NCBI RefSeq assembly: GCF_025345565.1
Contig: NZ_CP054475.1
Coordinates: 2,696,448 to 2,760,447 of the forward strand
Source of the DNA: Thalassolituus hydrocarboniclasticus
Lineage (GTDB): Bacteria > Pseudomonadota > Gammaproteobacteria > Pseudomonadales > Oceanobacteraceae
DNA: 64,000 nt
Direction: 5' to 3'
Every line of letters starts with the position of its first letter. Positions within the stretch are counted from its first letter, which is position 1. The notes beneath the pieces were generated by a model that was not told the DNA's origin, made no database searches, and worked only from the letters and a program-made list of their open reading frames with translations. The translations under genes and the position numbers were made by a program. Below, in pieces: positions 26,273-34,838 of this stretch.

Positions 26273-26755
26273 ATGAGAAAAATACGCACGATACTGACCG
26301 TCATAATCATCGCATTTATGTTTGCACCACTCTCTCAATGCACGAGGATGATCGTACTGACACCCAATGGCGGAGGTGAGGGGGTCAACGAACTGAGCCG
26401 CGAAAGGGTGACAGAAACCTACGTTGTCTACGATAAAATCATGTCGCAGATTTCGACCGATCTCATTGAAGCATTCCTGTTAATTATTACCTTTTTTGCA
26501 CCGCTGTTCATTAACCTGATCAACCCCGTGTCTTACCGGATGAAGCTGTTGAACAACATCGCACAGTTAGCAGCAGGTGGATGGTTACTTTATTTCAGTG
26601 TTATCGTTGTTTTTTTATTCGGCGATGCCCTGCTCTTTGGTTATCTGTTCTGTACAGTCGTCGCCAGCCTGAATCTTGTGAACCTTTATGCCCTGTTCAG
26701 TCTCATTAAAAACCGCACAACACAGAAGCACAGCGCCGATATTCCGCCTCACTGA
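26273..26755 (+). CDS. Hypothetical membrane protein, 160 aa
   Basis: The protein has an N-terminal hydrophobic signal or anchor (about 5-22, followed by Cys in APLSQC, an imperfect lipobox) and three further hydrophobic segments near residues 65-83, 98-118 and 120-140. ATG 26273 follows AGGGAG. The base composition is lower in G+C than the neighbours. A degraded MITE end begins just after its stop codon. I do not recognise the family, and the gene may be strain-specific. Confidence 0.65.
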   Translation: MRKIRTILTVIIIAFMFAPLSQCTRMIVLTPNGGGEGVNELSRERVTETYVVYDKIMSQISTDLIEAFLLIITFFAPLFINLINPVSYRMKLLNNIAQLAAGGWLLYFSVIVVFLFGDALLFGYLFCTVVASLNLVNLYALFSLIKNRTTQKHSADIPPH

Positions 26756-26761
26756 ATAAAA

Positions 26762-26815
26762 GCACCCTGATCTGAACGTTGCAGTAAGCCGGAGCTGAAT
26801 TATTAAGAGGTGTCA
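26762..26815 (+). mobile_element. Degenerate right end of the MITE family
   Basis: About 54 bp align with the last 60 bp of the 271-bp MITE, including CTGATCTGAACGTTGCAGTA, AGCCGGAGCTGAATTATT and AAGAGGTG, with several substitutions and a small deletion. The left part of the element is missing. It is an old decayed copy. Confidence 0.7.
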
Positions 26816-26864
26816 AGAATAATCCGTTTTAACGGTTGGGGGTTAAACTGCCGCTGAGCCGTAC

Positions 26865-26893
26865 AAAACGCCGGTTAAATAACCGGCGCTTTT
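26865..26893 (-). terminator. Intrinsic terminator after the AraC-family gene
   Basis: The hairpin CGCCGGTTA-AA-TAACCGGCG is flanked by AAAA on the left and TTTTATTT on the right. It serves the minus-strand regulator ending at 26931. Confidence 0.75.
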
Positions 26894-26930
26894 ATTTGTA
26901 CCGCAATAAACCCGCTGTTTTTCGCCCGGC

Positions 26931-27743
26931 TTACTCCAAACGATCGCGCTGCTTCAGTCGCTGCCGGTACTGTCCGGGGGTAAGGCCCACCACCTGTTTA
27001 AAATCATGAATAAAATGTGCCTGATCAAAATAGCCGGCGTTATAGGCCGTGCCGGTCAGATCCGTTTGCGGAATTTTCAGTAATTCCCGTGCATGCTGAA
27101 CACGCCGGATACGGGCCAGCTGTTTCGGTGTCAGTCCGACCCATTGCCGGAATAATCGCTCAACCTGACGCTCTCCCAGCGCCATACGCCGGGCCAGATC
27201 GGCGGTAGAAAACTGCCCGCTGTCTGGCAATGAAGGCAGCACCGCCAGCAGCGGATTTTTTGCCTGAATCTGCACATCCAGCTGACGCAGCAACCAGAGT
27301 TCAATCTGTTGCACCCGCTCTGCCGCCGGCCCCGCTTCCCACACCTGCTGCCAGCTTGCTTCCAAAGGCAGATCCGTTACCGGTAACAGACAACCATGCA
27401 GCTCGGACAACGGCAGCTGAAAAAATGCATGTGCCGCACCAGGATAAAAGCGCACGCCAATAGCATCGACCTGACCGCTCAGTGTCAGGGTACCGGTACG
27501 TTGCGCAGGACCAATTAACAGACAGGGGCTGAGATAAGGCTGGCCATTGAAAATCAGCGGATCAGCAAAATTAAACACCACACCGGAACCCCCTTCCGGA
27601 TGCAGAAATTCATCGGCCAGTGCCGACTGCCCCACATGACAGCGGATATGCCAATAACACTGAACCAGCGGCTGTAATGCCGTTGTTGGCCGGAAAAACC
27701 GGAATCCCAGATGATTCAGGTGCTGTGCCATTGCCATCCCCAT
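26931..27743 (-). CDS. AraC-family transcriptional regulator
   Basis: The C-terminal AraC domain contains FSTADLARRMALGERQVERL and AYNAGYFDQAHFIHDFKQVVG, the two helix-turn-helix units. The N-terminal region (DEFLHPEGGSGVVFNFADPL) matches the DUF6597-type sensor domain. The start is uncertain: ATG 27743, 27737 or 27731 are clustered, and the open frame extends to 27917 through the divergent promoter. It is transcribed away from an AhpD-like gene and is its likely regulator. The signal is unknown, possibly oxidative stress. Confidence 0.88.
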   Translation of the reverse strand: MGMAMAQHLNHLGFRFFRPTTALQPLVQCYWHIRCHVGQSALADEFLHPEGGSGVVFNFADPLIFNGQPYLSPCLLIGPAQRTGTLTLSGQVDAIGVRFYPGAAHAFFQLPLSELHGCLLPVTDLPLEASWQQVWEAGPAAERVQQIELWLLRQLDVQIQAKNPLLAVLPSLPDSGQFSTADLARRMALGERQVERLFRQWVGLTPKQLARIRRVQHARELLKIPQTDLTGTAYNAGYFDQAHFIHDFKQVVGLTPGQYRQRLKQRDRLE

Positions 27744-27930
27744 GCAGCGGTTCTGCCGCTGCATTGCAGGCGGCGGTTCTTGCCAGTCTAACAAACCTCC
27801 CAAGCGCCTCACAGCACCGTAAAAGCCTTGCGCATGTCGTATTTTTACAATTACCGCCGGGAGCTGGCCGTTACTCTGCACAGGTATTTCAACCTCATTA
27901 CGATTAACCAAACGCAATAAGGAGAGCCTT

Positions 27931-28392
27931 ATGACTCAGCGTCTTAACTACTACCAGGCGGCCCCCGCCGCCATGAAGCCCTTAATGGCCGGTGAGCAAT
28001 ATCTGAAAGAATGCGGACTGGAAAAATCGCTGCTGGAACTGGTGAAACTGCGGGTTTCGCAGCTGAACGGCTGCGCCTATTGTCTGGATATGCACAGTAA
28101 AGATGCCCGCGCAGAAGGCGAAAGTGAACAGCGCCTGTATACGCTCAGCGCCTGGCGTGAAGCACCCTTTTTCAGTCCGCGTGAACAGGCGGCGCTGGCC
28201 TGGGCAGAAGCCCTGACGCTGTTGTCTCAACAGCATCCGGCAGAGCAGCTTCTGGATGATGTACGGAAATCCTTTAGCGATGCAGAGCTTACCAGCCTGA
28301 CGCTGGCCATCTGCAATATCAACAGCTGGAACCGTTTTGCCGTGGGATTTGGTGCTGATGTGGGCTCTTACCAGCCGGGTGATTTCGGCTGA
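27931..28392 (+). CDS. AhpD/carboxymuconolactone decarboxylase-family peroxidase
   Basis: The 153-aa protein contains NGCAYCLDMHSKDARAEG, the CxxC plus downstream His signature of AhpD-like alkylhydroperoxidases; the two cysteines form the redox-active pair. It probably removes hydroperoxides in the cytosol. ATG 27931 follows AAGGAGAG. The AraC-family gene is divergent, the common arrangement for this enzyme. Confidence 0.92.
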   Translation: MTQRLNYYQAAPAAMKPLMAGEQYLKECGLEKSLLELVKLRVSQLNGCAYCLDMHSKDARAEGESEQRLYTLSAWREAPFFSPREQAALAWAEALTLLSQQHPAEQLLDDVRKSFSDAELTSLTLAICNINSWNRFAVGFGADVGSYQPGDFG

Positions 28393-28397
28393 AGTTG

Positions 28398-28895
28398 TCA
28401 GTGCAGAGCACTGATTTCCCACCCGGGCTGGCCATTCAGGGTCAGCTCATCACCCACTTCCAGCTGACTCAGTTGCTGCGCCAGCGGGGCCTGCAGGCTG
28501 ATCACCTGTATGCTCTGCCCGGCAACCTGAAGTTGACGCCCGCCCACCGGAGCCAACCACAGCCATCGTGCCTCCTGTTGCGGATGCTGCAACTGCAGCA
28601 AGGCACCAGCGGCAATAGCATCATCGTCGCTGAAGTCAGGTACCGGCCACTGACCGATACGAATGCGGGTTTCTTGCAGTTCACGGATGCGCTCCGACTG
28701 GCCATGGGCCAGATAGGCCGCTTCAAGCGCCAGCGTATCGTATTTATTTTCCGGTTTATTCGCTTCATGCGATGCCGTTTCCTGTGCCTGTCGGGCAGCA
28801 TTGAGCGCCGCGTTAATCTCTTCATCCAGAGCGGTCAGCAGGGCTTCTTTCAAAACGCTTTTGGCAAAAGGAACAGTATTCAAATGGATAACCAC
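28398..28895 (-). CDS. GreA/GreB-like transcript cleavage factor homologue
   Basis: The 165-aa protein has an N-terminal helical hairpin (about 10-80; EANKPENKYDTLALEAAYLA) and a C-terminal FKBP-like Gre domain (QVISLQAPLAQQLSQLEVGD). GreA/GreB bind RNA polymerase's secondary channel. Here the acidic tip of the coiled coil is not obviously conserved, so it may act more like an anti-cleavage Gfh or be a Gre-like regulator. The GTG start at 28895 has a poor ribosome site, so the start is uncertain. It converges with the AhpD-like gene six bp away. Confidence 0.75.
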   Translation of the reverse strand: MVIHLNTVPFAKSVLKEALLTALDEEINAALNAARQAQETASHEANKPENKYDTLALEAAYLAHGQSERIRELQETRIRIGQWPVPDFSDDDAIAAGALLQLQHPQQEARWLWLAPVGGRQLQVAGQSIQVISLQAPLAQQLSQLEVGDELTLNGQPGWEISALH

Positions 28896-29005
28896 AGAGC
28901 AAATTATTGTGCGATTATAGTGTCATTTATCGTTTACATTCATGTTTTGTCTGCGCCCTGATAACCGGGCGGTTACTGAACTGATTCTGCAAGGTAGCGT
29001 ATTTC

Positions 29006-29944
29006 ATGTCATCCCACTCCCCGGCTCCTGCCGCCTGTCTGGCTGAATTACTGGCCCACAGTCCTTTTGTTAAAGCGGTGCAGCGTGATGAGCTGACCTG
29101 TCTGGAAATCCGTCATCCGCAGTTCAGCGCCGATCTGTTATTACAGGGTGCGCAGTTAATTCATTACGCGCCTGAAGGTGAGAGCAACTGGCTGTGGCTG
29201 AGCGAGCAGGCGGAATACAAACAGGGGCAATCAGTACGTGGCGGTATTCCCGTATGCTGGCCGTGGTTTGGTAATGCGGCGATGAATCCGGCGGCGGTAA
29301 AAGCCGCTATTACTGATCCGGAGCAGGCACCGGCCCATGGTTTTGCCCGGGCACGGCAATGGCAGCTGAGCGATTTGTACGAGGCCTGCGACCGGGTAGA
29401 AATTACGCTGACATTAAATGATCGCCAGCATCCGCAATGGGCAGCGCAGCTGAACGTTGAGGCGCAGTTTATTTTCCGCGCCGACAGTCTGGCGGTTAAT
29501 GTAATCAGCCAGAATAACGGAACCGAACCGGTATGTTTCAGCCAGGCGTTGCATACCTATTTCCCCACCGACGATGTACGTGCCACTCAGGTATTGGGCT
29601 TTGAAGGTGAGCGTTATATCGAAACCTTAGAAGGCTGGTGCGAGAAAACCCAGCAGGGGCCGGTACGTTTTAACGGTGAAACCGACCGTATTTACGATGC
29701 CACACGTCCCTTACGTTTAATCAGCCCGCAGCAACGTTTATTACTGCAATCCCGTGGCAGCGCCAGTGCCGTGGTATGGAACCCGTATATTGAAAAAAGC
29801 CTGCGTCTGAGCCAGTTTGCAGCGGATGCCTGGATGCGGATGTTTTGTGTAGAAACCGCCAATGCCTTTGCCGATGTAATTACCCTCGCGGCAGGCGAAA
29901 AGCATTGCCTGGGACTGCAATTAAGCTCGCTGGGCCAAAGTTAA
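29006..29944 (+). CDS. D-hexose-6-phosphate mutarotase (YeaD-like)
   Basis: The 312-aa aldose-1-epimerase-fold protein contains GGIPVCWPWFG, APAHGFARARQW and the Glu-bearing SQALHTYFPTDDV, the hallmarks of the YeaD/YMR099C group. It interconverts anomers of glucose-6-phosphate. Conserved His (HGFAR) and a late catalytic Glu are visible. It stands alone, with AAGG 12 bases before ATG 29006. Confidence 0.92.
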   Translation: MSSHSPAPAACLAELLAHSPFVKAVQRDELTCLEIRHPQFSADLLLQGAQLIHYAPEGESNWLWLSEQAEYKQGQSVRGGIPVCWPWFGNAAMNPAAVKAAITDPEQAPAHGFARARQWQLSDLYEACDRVEITLTLNDRQHPQWAAQLNVEAQFIFRADSLAVNVISQNNGTEPVCFSQALHTYFPTDDVRATQVLGFEGERYIETLEGWCEKTQQGPVRFNGETDRIYDATRPLRLISPQQRLLLQSRGSASAVVWNPYIEKSLRLSQFAADAWMRMFCVETANAFADVITLAAGEKHCLGLQLSSLGQS

Positions 29945-30011
29945 TCTCGCTGAGCAAGGGTTAAACTCGCTGGATTAAAACGGCATTCTGCCAATATTAA
30001 CAAGGAGGTTT

Positions 30012-30482
30012 ATGGTGGCTTACGAATTAACCGTCAGCGCCCCACGTCAGGTGCGGATGTTACAAATGCTGTTGTATTACAGCATCGCTTTTCTTGTCGC
30101 CTGGCTGGTCAGCAGTGATCAGCCACCGGTCGTTCTCTGGCCGGTTACTGCGCTGGCTCTGCCATTACTGTTGTGGCTGCAGTGGTGGGAACATAAACGC
30201 CATCATCATCAGCAGCAACGGGTTAAAACCCTGCTGCGTTATGACGATGGGCAACTGTTTATTGCTCCGCATGCTAACCACCCGGCACTGACACTGGCTG
30301 CTGCTGATATCCGTAAGGTATTGACCGGCCCCGGCTATATTGCCGTAGAGGGTGATTACCCCATTGCCCGCTCGCTAAGCCTGCCTGTGCAGGCCGATAC
30401 CCGGGAACGGGATAAAGCGATAGAAGATATTATTGCCGCGTTATTGCAGGATAATCCGGCGCTGGCGGTTATCCGTGAATAA
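30012..30482 (+). CDS. Hypothetical membrane protein, 156 aa
   Basis: Two hydrophobic segments (about 22-36 and 42-60) are followed by the basic WEHKRHHHQQQRVKTLL and a soluble C-terminal domain of about 85 residues. GGAGG lies three bases before ATG and six before the next codon, GTG, so GTG 30015 may be the real initiator. The family is not recognised. It follows the mutarotase on the same strand and may be co-transcribed. Confidence 0.6.
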   Translation: MVAYELTVSAPRQVRMLQMLLYYSIAFLVAWLVSSDQPPVVLWPVTALALPLLLWLQWWEHKRHHHQQQRVKTLLRYDDGQLFIAPHANHPALTLAAADIRKVLTGPGYIAVEGDYPIARSLSLPVQADTRERDKAIEDIIAALLQDNPALAVIRE

Positions 30483-30489
30483 CCGCCTG

Positions 30490-30912
30490 TTAATGCGCCC
30501 GCTTCTGATCCTGTTTTTGTTCCTGCTGCACTAAAAACTGCGATAGCGCCCGGTCGTAATCGTTCATATGCCGGCCAAACCAGTCTGGAATCACATCCAT
30601 TAAAAATTCGAGTACAGCGGTCATATCGCCACTGTTTTCATAGCCTGCCAGGGCGTCGGCAAACTGCTGCAATATACGCTGGTGTTCATGGCGGTGGGAT
30701 GCAAGGGCAGGAAAGCGCAGGTATTCCATATCACGCTCTTCCTGTGCAAAGTGCTGCTGACAATGCTCATACACGCGGCGTAAATACGGCAGCCCTGCGC
30801 GCCCCATCAGCAACGCCTGCTCGGCCTCGTTCAGCAGGTTGGCAAATTCTTCGTGTTCACGGTTCATTTGCGCTAACGCCAGCGGGCGGTAATCGCGGAA
30901 GTCGATGGTCAT
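30490..30912 (-). CDS. Hemerythrin-domain protein
   Basis: The 140-aa four-helix protein has His/Glu/Asp in hemerythrin spacing: H20, H54 with E58, H73/H77, H115 and Asp118/120, with local motifs QQHFAQEERDM and HRHEHQRIL. It probably binds a di-iron centre and oxygen, or nitric oxide, in the cytosol. A second hemerythrin is at 59053-59523. The genes are not adjacent. It converges with the upstream hypothetical gene at a distance of eight bp. Confidence 0.9.
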   Translation of the reverse strand: MTIDFRDYRPLALAQMNREHEEFANLLNEAEQALLMGRAGLPYLRRVYEHCQQHFAQEERDMEYLRFPALASHRHEHQRILQQFADALAGYENSGDMTAVLEFLMDVIPDWFGRHMNDYDRALSQFLVQQEQKQDQKRAH

Positions 30913-31010
30913 GACAGCAGATCCGCAGCAACAATCAGTAGTGGCAGTCTAACCCGCCACAACTGATCATGATGTTGATTATCGTCAAGCGAAGGCCGAT
31001 CGAACGGCAA

Positions 31011-31952
31011 TCAGCAGTACTGCGCCACATCGACAATGGTGCGGCGTAACCAGCGATGCGCCTGATGGTGCTGCAGCAGCGGCGACCAGGCCATTTTCAG
31101 CTCGAACGGCGGGATTTTGAACGGCGGCTCTTTCACCACCAGCGAGGCCGATTCGGCCTGCATATCGGCCACTTTGCGCGGCAATGTCGCCACCAGATCA
31201 TTATTCAGCGCCAGCAGCGCCGGCATCTGATAATGGCGGGTAAACACCGAAATTTTACGCTTATGCCCGAGCTTCGACAGGGCGTTATCCACCCAGCCCA
31301 GACGGATGACTTTCTCAGGGTCGATACCTACACCAGCCCCCATACCGGTTTTGCTTACCCAGATATGTTTGGAAGCCAGATAGGCATTGAGATCAAAATT
31401 GAGAATCCCCGGATGATCGGGGTTAATCAGACAGACAAAGTCGTCCTGCCACAGAGTCATCTGGTGGAAAGACTGTGGCATCTCGTCAAAGCGGTTAATG
31501 GCCATATCGACCTTACCGGCTTCTACGTCTTTAAAGGTCACATCCGAGGGGGTCAGTACGTCGAGGATGATATCCGGCGCTTCGGTACGCAGGCGCTTTA
31601 CCAGCTCCGGCACCAGCGTGGATTCGGCGTAATCGCTGACCATAATGCGGAACACGCGGTGGCTGCTCAGGGCGTCAAACTCTTCCAGTGGCTGTAACGC
31701 CATTTCCAGTTCGCCCAGCGCCTTCCGGATCACCGGCTGCAGCTCCTGTGCCCGCTCAGTCGGTGTCATACCGTCGGAGGTGCGTACCAGCAGCGGGTCA
31801 CCAAACAGTTCGCGCAGGCGGCGCAGACCGTTGCTCATCGCCGGCTGAGTAATACCCAGCTGCTGTGCCGCTTTGGTTACGCTGCCTTCACGCAGCAGGA
31901 CATCGAGGTAGACCAGCAGGTTAAGATCGATACGATCGAGGTTCACAGACAT
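31011..31952 (-). CDS. LysR-family transcriptional regulator
   Basis: The 313-aa protein has the N-terminal LysR winged helix (DLNLLVYLDVLLREGSVTKA, then GITQPAMSNGLRRLRELFGD) and a periplasmic-binding-protein-like effector domain. It resembles the NodD/LeuO-type group in its MxDLNLL opening. ATG 31952 or the GTG one codon before it are possible starts. Its target is unclear: neither neighbour is divergent in the usual way, and the phosphoribosyltransferase gene upstream runs in the same direction. Confidence 0.9.
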   Translation of the reverse strand: MSVNLDRIDLNLLVYLDVLLREGSVTKAAQQLGITQPAMSNGLRRLRELFGDPLLVRTSDGMTPTERAQELQPVIRKALGELEMALQPLEEFDALSSHRVFRIMVSDYAESTLVPELVKRLRTEAPDIILDVLTPSDVTFKDVEAGKVDMAINRFDEMPQSFHQMTLWQDDFVCLINPDHPGILNFDLNAYLASKHIWVSKTGMGAGVGIDPEKVIRLGWVDNALSKLGHKRKISVFTRHYQMPALLALNNDLVATLPRKVADMQAESASLVVKEPPFKIPPFELKMAWSPLLQHHQAHRWLRRTIVDVAQYC

Positions 31953-32055
31953 CACCCTTCAGTGTTGAAGGGCGCATTGTCGCAGGAATCAAAGCATTCA
32001 CCAAGACTATACGACTGCCTTGGTACATAACTTTTATTAATACTGAGTATAAGGC

Positions 32056-32631
32056 TCAGCCTTCTGTTTTGCGCAGGAAAGGCTCAACCCAGGGCTTATT
32101 GGCAGCGATTTCTTCCTCACTCAGGCCTTTCAGCTCGTACGGGAATACCAGCCAGTCATCGGTTTCACGCAGACAGAAATCGGGTTTGAAATCGACCCGG
32201 TTATACGCCGGACGCTGCCACAGTGTCGCCACTTTTACCTGGCTGGGCATATTACGTTTGAGCTTGCCCTGCAAACGGTTGATCACCGCGCTGATGTTAT
32301 AACCGGTGCTGAATACGTCATCGACAATCAGCAGGCCATCATCGACATTGAGGTTTTCCACCAGATACTGAGTGCCGTGTACGCGAATATCTTCCGGCGA
32401 CTGCACCATACTCTGATAGGCCGGCAGGCCACGATACGAGGTACGCAGCGCGATATGATCGGTTTTCACGCCCAGCGTCTGCAGACATTCCTGCACATAG
32501 ATGCCCACCGAGCTGCCACCACGCCAGAGACCAACGATAAAGGTCGGGCGGAAACCGCTCTCAAAAATCTGCACGCCGAGGCGGAACGCATCCTGAATAA
32601 CCGTTTCTTCGTCCAAAAATCGTTTCTGCAT
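32056..32631 (-). CDS. Phosphoribosyltransferase-family protein A
   Basis: The 191-aa type I PRTase has the PRPP loop LLIVDDVFSTGYN and the N-terminal PTFIVGLWRGGSSVGIYV. Similar to xanthine/hypoxanthine PRTase-like domain proteins. It ends LSEEEIAANKPWVEPFL. It is transcribed away from a paralogue at 32737-33303, and a perfect 20-bp palindrome lies between them. Base specificity is not predictable. A purine salvage role is possible. Confidence 0.85.
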   Translation of the reverse strand: MQKRFLDEETVIQDAFRLGVQIFESGFRPTFIVGLWRGGSSVGIYVQECLQTLGVKTDHIALRTSYRGLPAYQSMVQSPEDIRVHGTQYLVENLNVDDGLLIVDDVFSTGYNISAVINRLQGKLKRNMPSQVKVATLWQRPAYNRVDFKPDFCLRETDDWLVFPYELKGLSEEEIAANKPWVEPFLRKTEG

Positions 32632-32677
32632 GAGGTACTCTTATGTGACAGGCATAGGAACAGAGCGTTATGATAGC

Positions 32678-32697
32678 ACCTGACCAATTGGTCAGGT
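32678..32697. promoter_or_regulatory. Perfect 20-bp palindrome between divergent PRTase genes
   Basis: ACCTGACCAATTGGTCAGGT is self-complementary along its full length. It lies 47 bp from one start and 40 bp from the other, a natural operator position for co-regulating both genes. The regulator is unknown. Confidence 0.65.
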
Positions 32698-32736
32698 AAA
32701 GAGTTGTTTCGAAACACGACGGGAGCCGGAATCATT

Positions 32737-33303
32737 ATGAGTGCCAAATTGTACCTAACCGCCCAGGGATTGCTGGAAGATTCTTATCATCTTGCGGCCA
32801 AGGTGCTCGACAGCGGCTTCCGCCCGACCTTTATGATTGCCGTATGGCGCGGCGGCGCACCGATTGGCATTGCGGTGCAGGAATACCTCGATTACCACGG
32901 CGTAGAGACCGACAACATTGCCATCCGCACCTCTTCTTATCAGGGTATCGACCAGCAGGCCAAAGAGGTCAAAGTGCATGGTCTGAACTATCTGGTGAAG
33001 AACGTTAAGCACAGCGACAGCCTGCTGATAGTCGATGATGTATTCGACAGCGGCCGTTCCATCGAAGCCATTATTAACGAGCTGAGCCGTCGCGCACGCC
33101 TGAATACCCCACACGATATCCGCGTTGCCGTGCCCTACTATAAGCCGCACCGCAACCAGACCGACCGCGTACCGGATTACTATATCCACGAAACCAGCGA
33201 CTGGCTGAAGTATCCGCATTCGCTGGAAGGCCTGAGCAACGAAGAAATCGCTCAGGGCCGTCCGGAGCTGTACGAGATTATCAAAGATCACCTGCCAGCC
33301 TGA
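32737..33303 (+). CDS. Phosphoribosyltransferase-family protein B
   Basis: The start is ATG 32737, giving 188 aa; the frame extends to 32704 but that part overlaps the operator region. The PRPP motif is LLIVDDVFDSGRSI, and GFRPTFMIAVWRGGAPIG matches the divergent paralogue. Both end in a similar LxxLSxEEIA tail. Known neighbours do not settle the purine specificity. The pair looks like an ancient duplication in inverted orientation. The gene is closed by a bidirectional terminator. Confidence 0.87.
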   Translation: MSAKLYLTAQGLLEDSYHLAAKVLDSGFRPTFMIAVWRGGAPIGIAVQEYLDYHGVETDNIAIRTSSYQGIDQQAKEVKVHGLNYLVKNVKHSDSLLIVDDVFDSGRSIEAIINELSRRARLNTPHDIRVAVPYYKPHRNQTDRVPDYYIHETSDWLKYPHSLEGLSNEEIAQGRPELYEIIKDHLPA

Positions 33304-33323
33304 GAAGCAGGCAGAACTGGCAT

Positions 33324-33360
33324 CAATAAAAACGGGCCTTAATCAGGCCCGTTTTTATTG
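33324..33360. terminator. Bidirectional intrinsic terminator
   Basis: The hairpin AACGGGCCT-TAATC-AGGCCCGTT has A5 and T5 flanks between the convergent PRTase B and SBP genes. Confidence 0.93.
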
Positions 33361-33386
33361 AAAGAAACACTCATTGTATGAGCGGT

Positions 33387-34130
33387 TTATTTTAATCCGG
33401 CCAGATAATCTGCCTGAATTTTTGCAGCATCGATCTTTTTCAGGCCTTTATTAAAAATATCGGCGATTGCCTGCTGGTTTTTCTTAAAACAGATAAAGAG
33501 TTTTTTATCTTCCAGAAGCTTGTCATTAAAACTGATTTTATCCTTCAGCTTGATAAGATCAGGGTCGGTCTTAACACTGTATTCCAACACATTTTTATCA
33601 ATGACAGCGAGATCGATACGACTGAAGGCTGCTTTCTGAATATTGCTTTTATCGCTGATCACTTCACTGACTTTCAGCTGTCCTGCTGCCACCATATTGT
33701 CAAAGCCAGCAGTGTTGACATAATCCTGTACCACACCAATCCGATAAGATTTCAGATCCGCCAGCTCCGACCAGCTGACCGGTTTAGCCGCCGGCTGCAC
33801 AAAACCCAGCGGTCCGCTGCCCATCTCAGCCGAGAAAATAAACTCCTGAGCAATGGATTCACTGTAATATTCAGGAAAATAGCCGGCGTATTTACTCTCC
33901 TGATCTTTAGCCAGATATACCGCCCGCCGCCAGGGATAAAAATCGACCACCAGCTTATAGCCCATGGCTGCAAAAGCCGCTCTGGCCACGGCAATACTGG
34001 CGCCCTGCTCTGCCATCTGCGGATCAGAATAAGGGGGCCAGCTGAGTGAGGTCAGGTACACCGTGTTCTCTGCACCGGATTGAGCAGAGAACAACAGTGT
34101 CATCAGTAAAGGCAGCAGCCAGCGTTTCAT
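33387..34130 (-). CDS. Periplasmic solute-binding protein family 3 (lone)
   Basis: The 247-aa protein has a signal peptide (about 1-20, ending SGAEN). The body is of the bacterial extracellular solute-binding family 3 type, with SLSWPPYSDPQMAEQGASIA and YAGYFPEYYSESIAQEF. No ABC permease or ATPase is adjacent. Such lone family-3 proteins often act as sensors or have lost their transporter. It lies ten bp downstream of the outer-membrane protein gene, so the two may be co-transcribed. Confidence 0.85.
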   Translation of the reverse strand: MKRWLLPLLMTLLFSAQSGAENTVYLTSLSWPPYSDPQMAEQGASIAVARAAFAAMGYKLVVDFYPWRRAVYLAKDQESKYAGYFPEYYSESIAQEFIFSAEMGSGPLGFVQPAAKPVSWSELADLKSYRIGVVQDYVNTAGFDNMVAAGQLKVSEVISDKSNIQKAAFSRIDLAVIDKNVLEYSVKTDPDLIKLKDKISFNDKLLEDKKLFICFKKNQQAIADIFNKGLKKIDAAKIQADYLAGLK

Positions 34131-34139
34131 CAGAACGGT

Positions 34140-34838
34140 TTACTTCATCAGCTCAAAACTGCGTTTAACCGACAGTACGATGGTACTGTCGCCATTGTCG
34201 TTAAAGTCGTCGTCAATGGTCGTGGTCATCACCGTTCCTTTTATTTCAAAACCATGAAACATGCGGCTGACCGCAGCCTCAACATACTGATAGGCTGCTT
34301 CATTCTCATCCCAGGCCCAAACATCCTTATCACCGGATACACTGTGCGCAGCAGAAAATGCCAGGGTGTAATCACCAAGCGGCATACTGTGTGTCAGTTT
34401 AAAAATATTATGGTCGGTATCCAGACCAAAATATTCCGGTGCGTGATACCAGTAGAGGGTGGTATTGGCGTTAAAATACAGCCCGACATAGTACTCGCCA
34501 TAATTATAATCATCGGAATAGCTGGCACCGTGATAGGTGTACTGGGCATAGCCAACATCAAAACCAAAGGCCGGATTGATATCGCGGTAATAGCCCAGAT
34601 AATAATCCCACTCCAGATTGGTATCATCGTTACCGCCAAAATCGACATTACTGGCCCAGGTTCCGGCATATAAGCCGCTGGTGTGGCTGTAATTCAGTGC
34701 GCCCTGCAACGCTGGTCCTTTGTCTGTTTGTGACACACCGTTAAAACGATAATCGGACACAACTTCGATGTCCGCCGATACTGCAGCCAAAGAAGCTACA
34801 GGAGCAAAAGCGAGGGCAAACAATAAATGCTTTTTCAT
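34140..34838 (-). CDS. TIGR02001-type outer-membrane beta-barrel protein
   Basis: The 232-aa protein has a signal peptide (about 1-19) followed by amphipathic strands rich in Tyr and Asp with repeated G-x-Y-x-G turns (SDYRFNGVSQTDKGPALQG, YYVGLYFNANTTLYWYHAPE). This is the pattern of TorF/TIGR02001 putative porins, and the final residue pattern fits a barrel. ATG 34838 is preceded by GGAGA. The upstream 34839-35220 region is promoter-like and T/A rich. Confidence 0.85.
   Translation of the reverse strand: MKKHLLFALAFAPVASLAAVSADIEVVSDYRFNGVSQTDKGPALQGALNYSHTSGLYAGTWASNVDFGGNDDTNLEWDYYLGYYRDINPAFGFDVGYAQYTYHGASYSDDYNYGEYYVGLYFNANTTLYWYHAPEYFGLDTDHNIFKLTHSMPLGDYTLAFSAAHSVSGDKDVWAWDENEAAYQYVEAAVSRMFHGFEIKGTVMTTTIDDDFNDNGDSTIVLSVKRSFELMK

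Noticed and set aside
26104-26310. 68-aa minus-strand frame
   Set aside because: It overlaps the start of the 160-aa membrane gene and has no motif or ribosome site.
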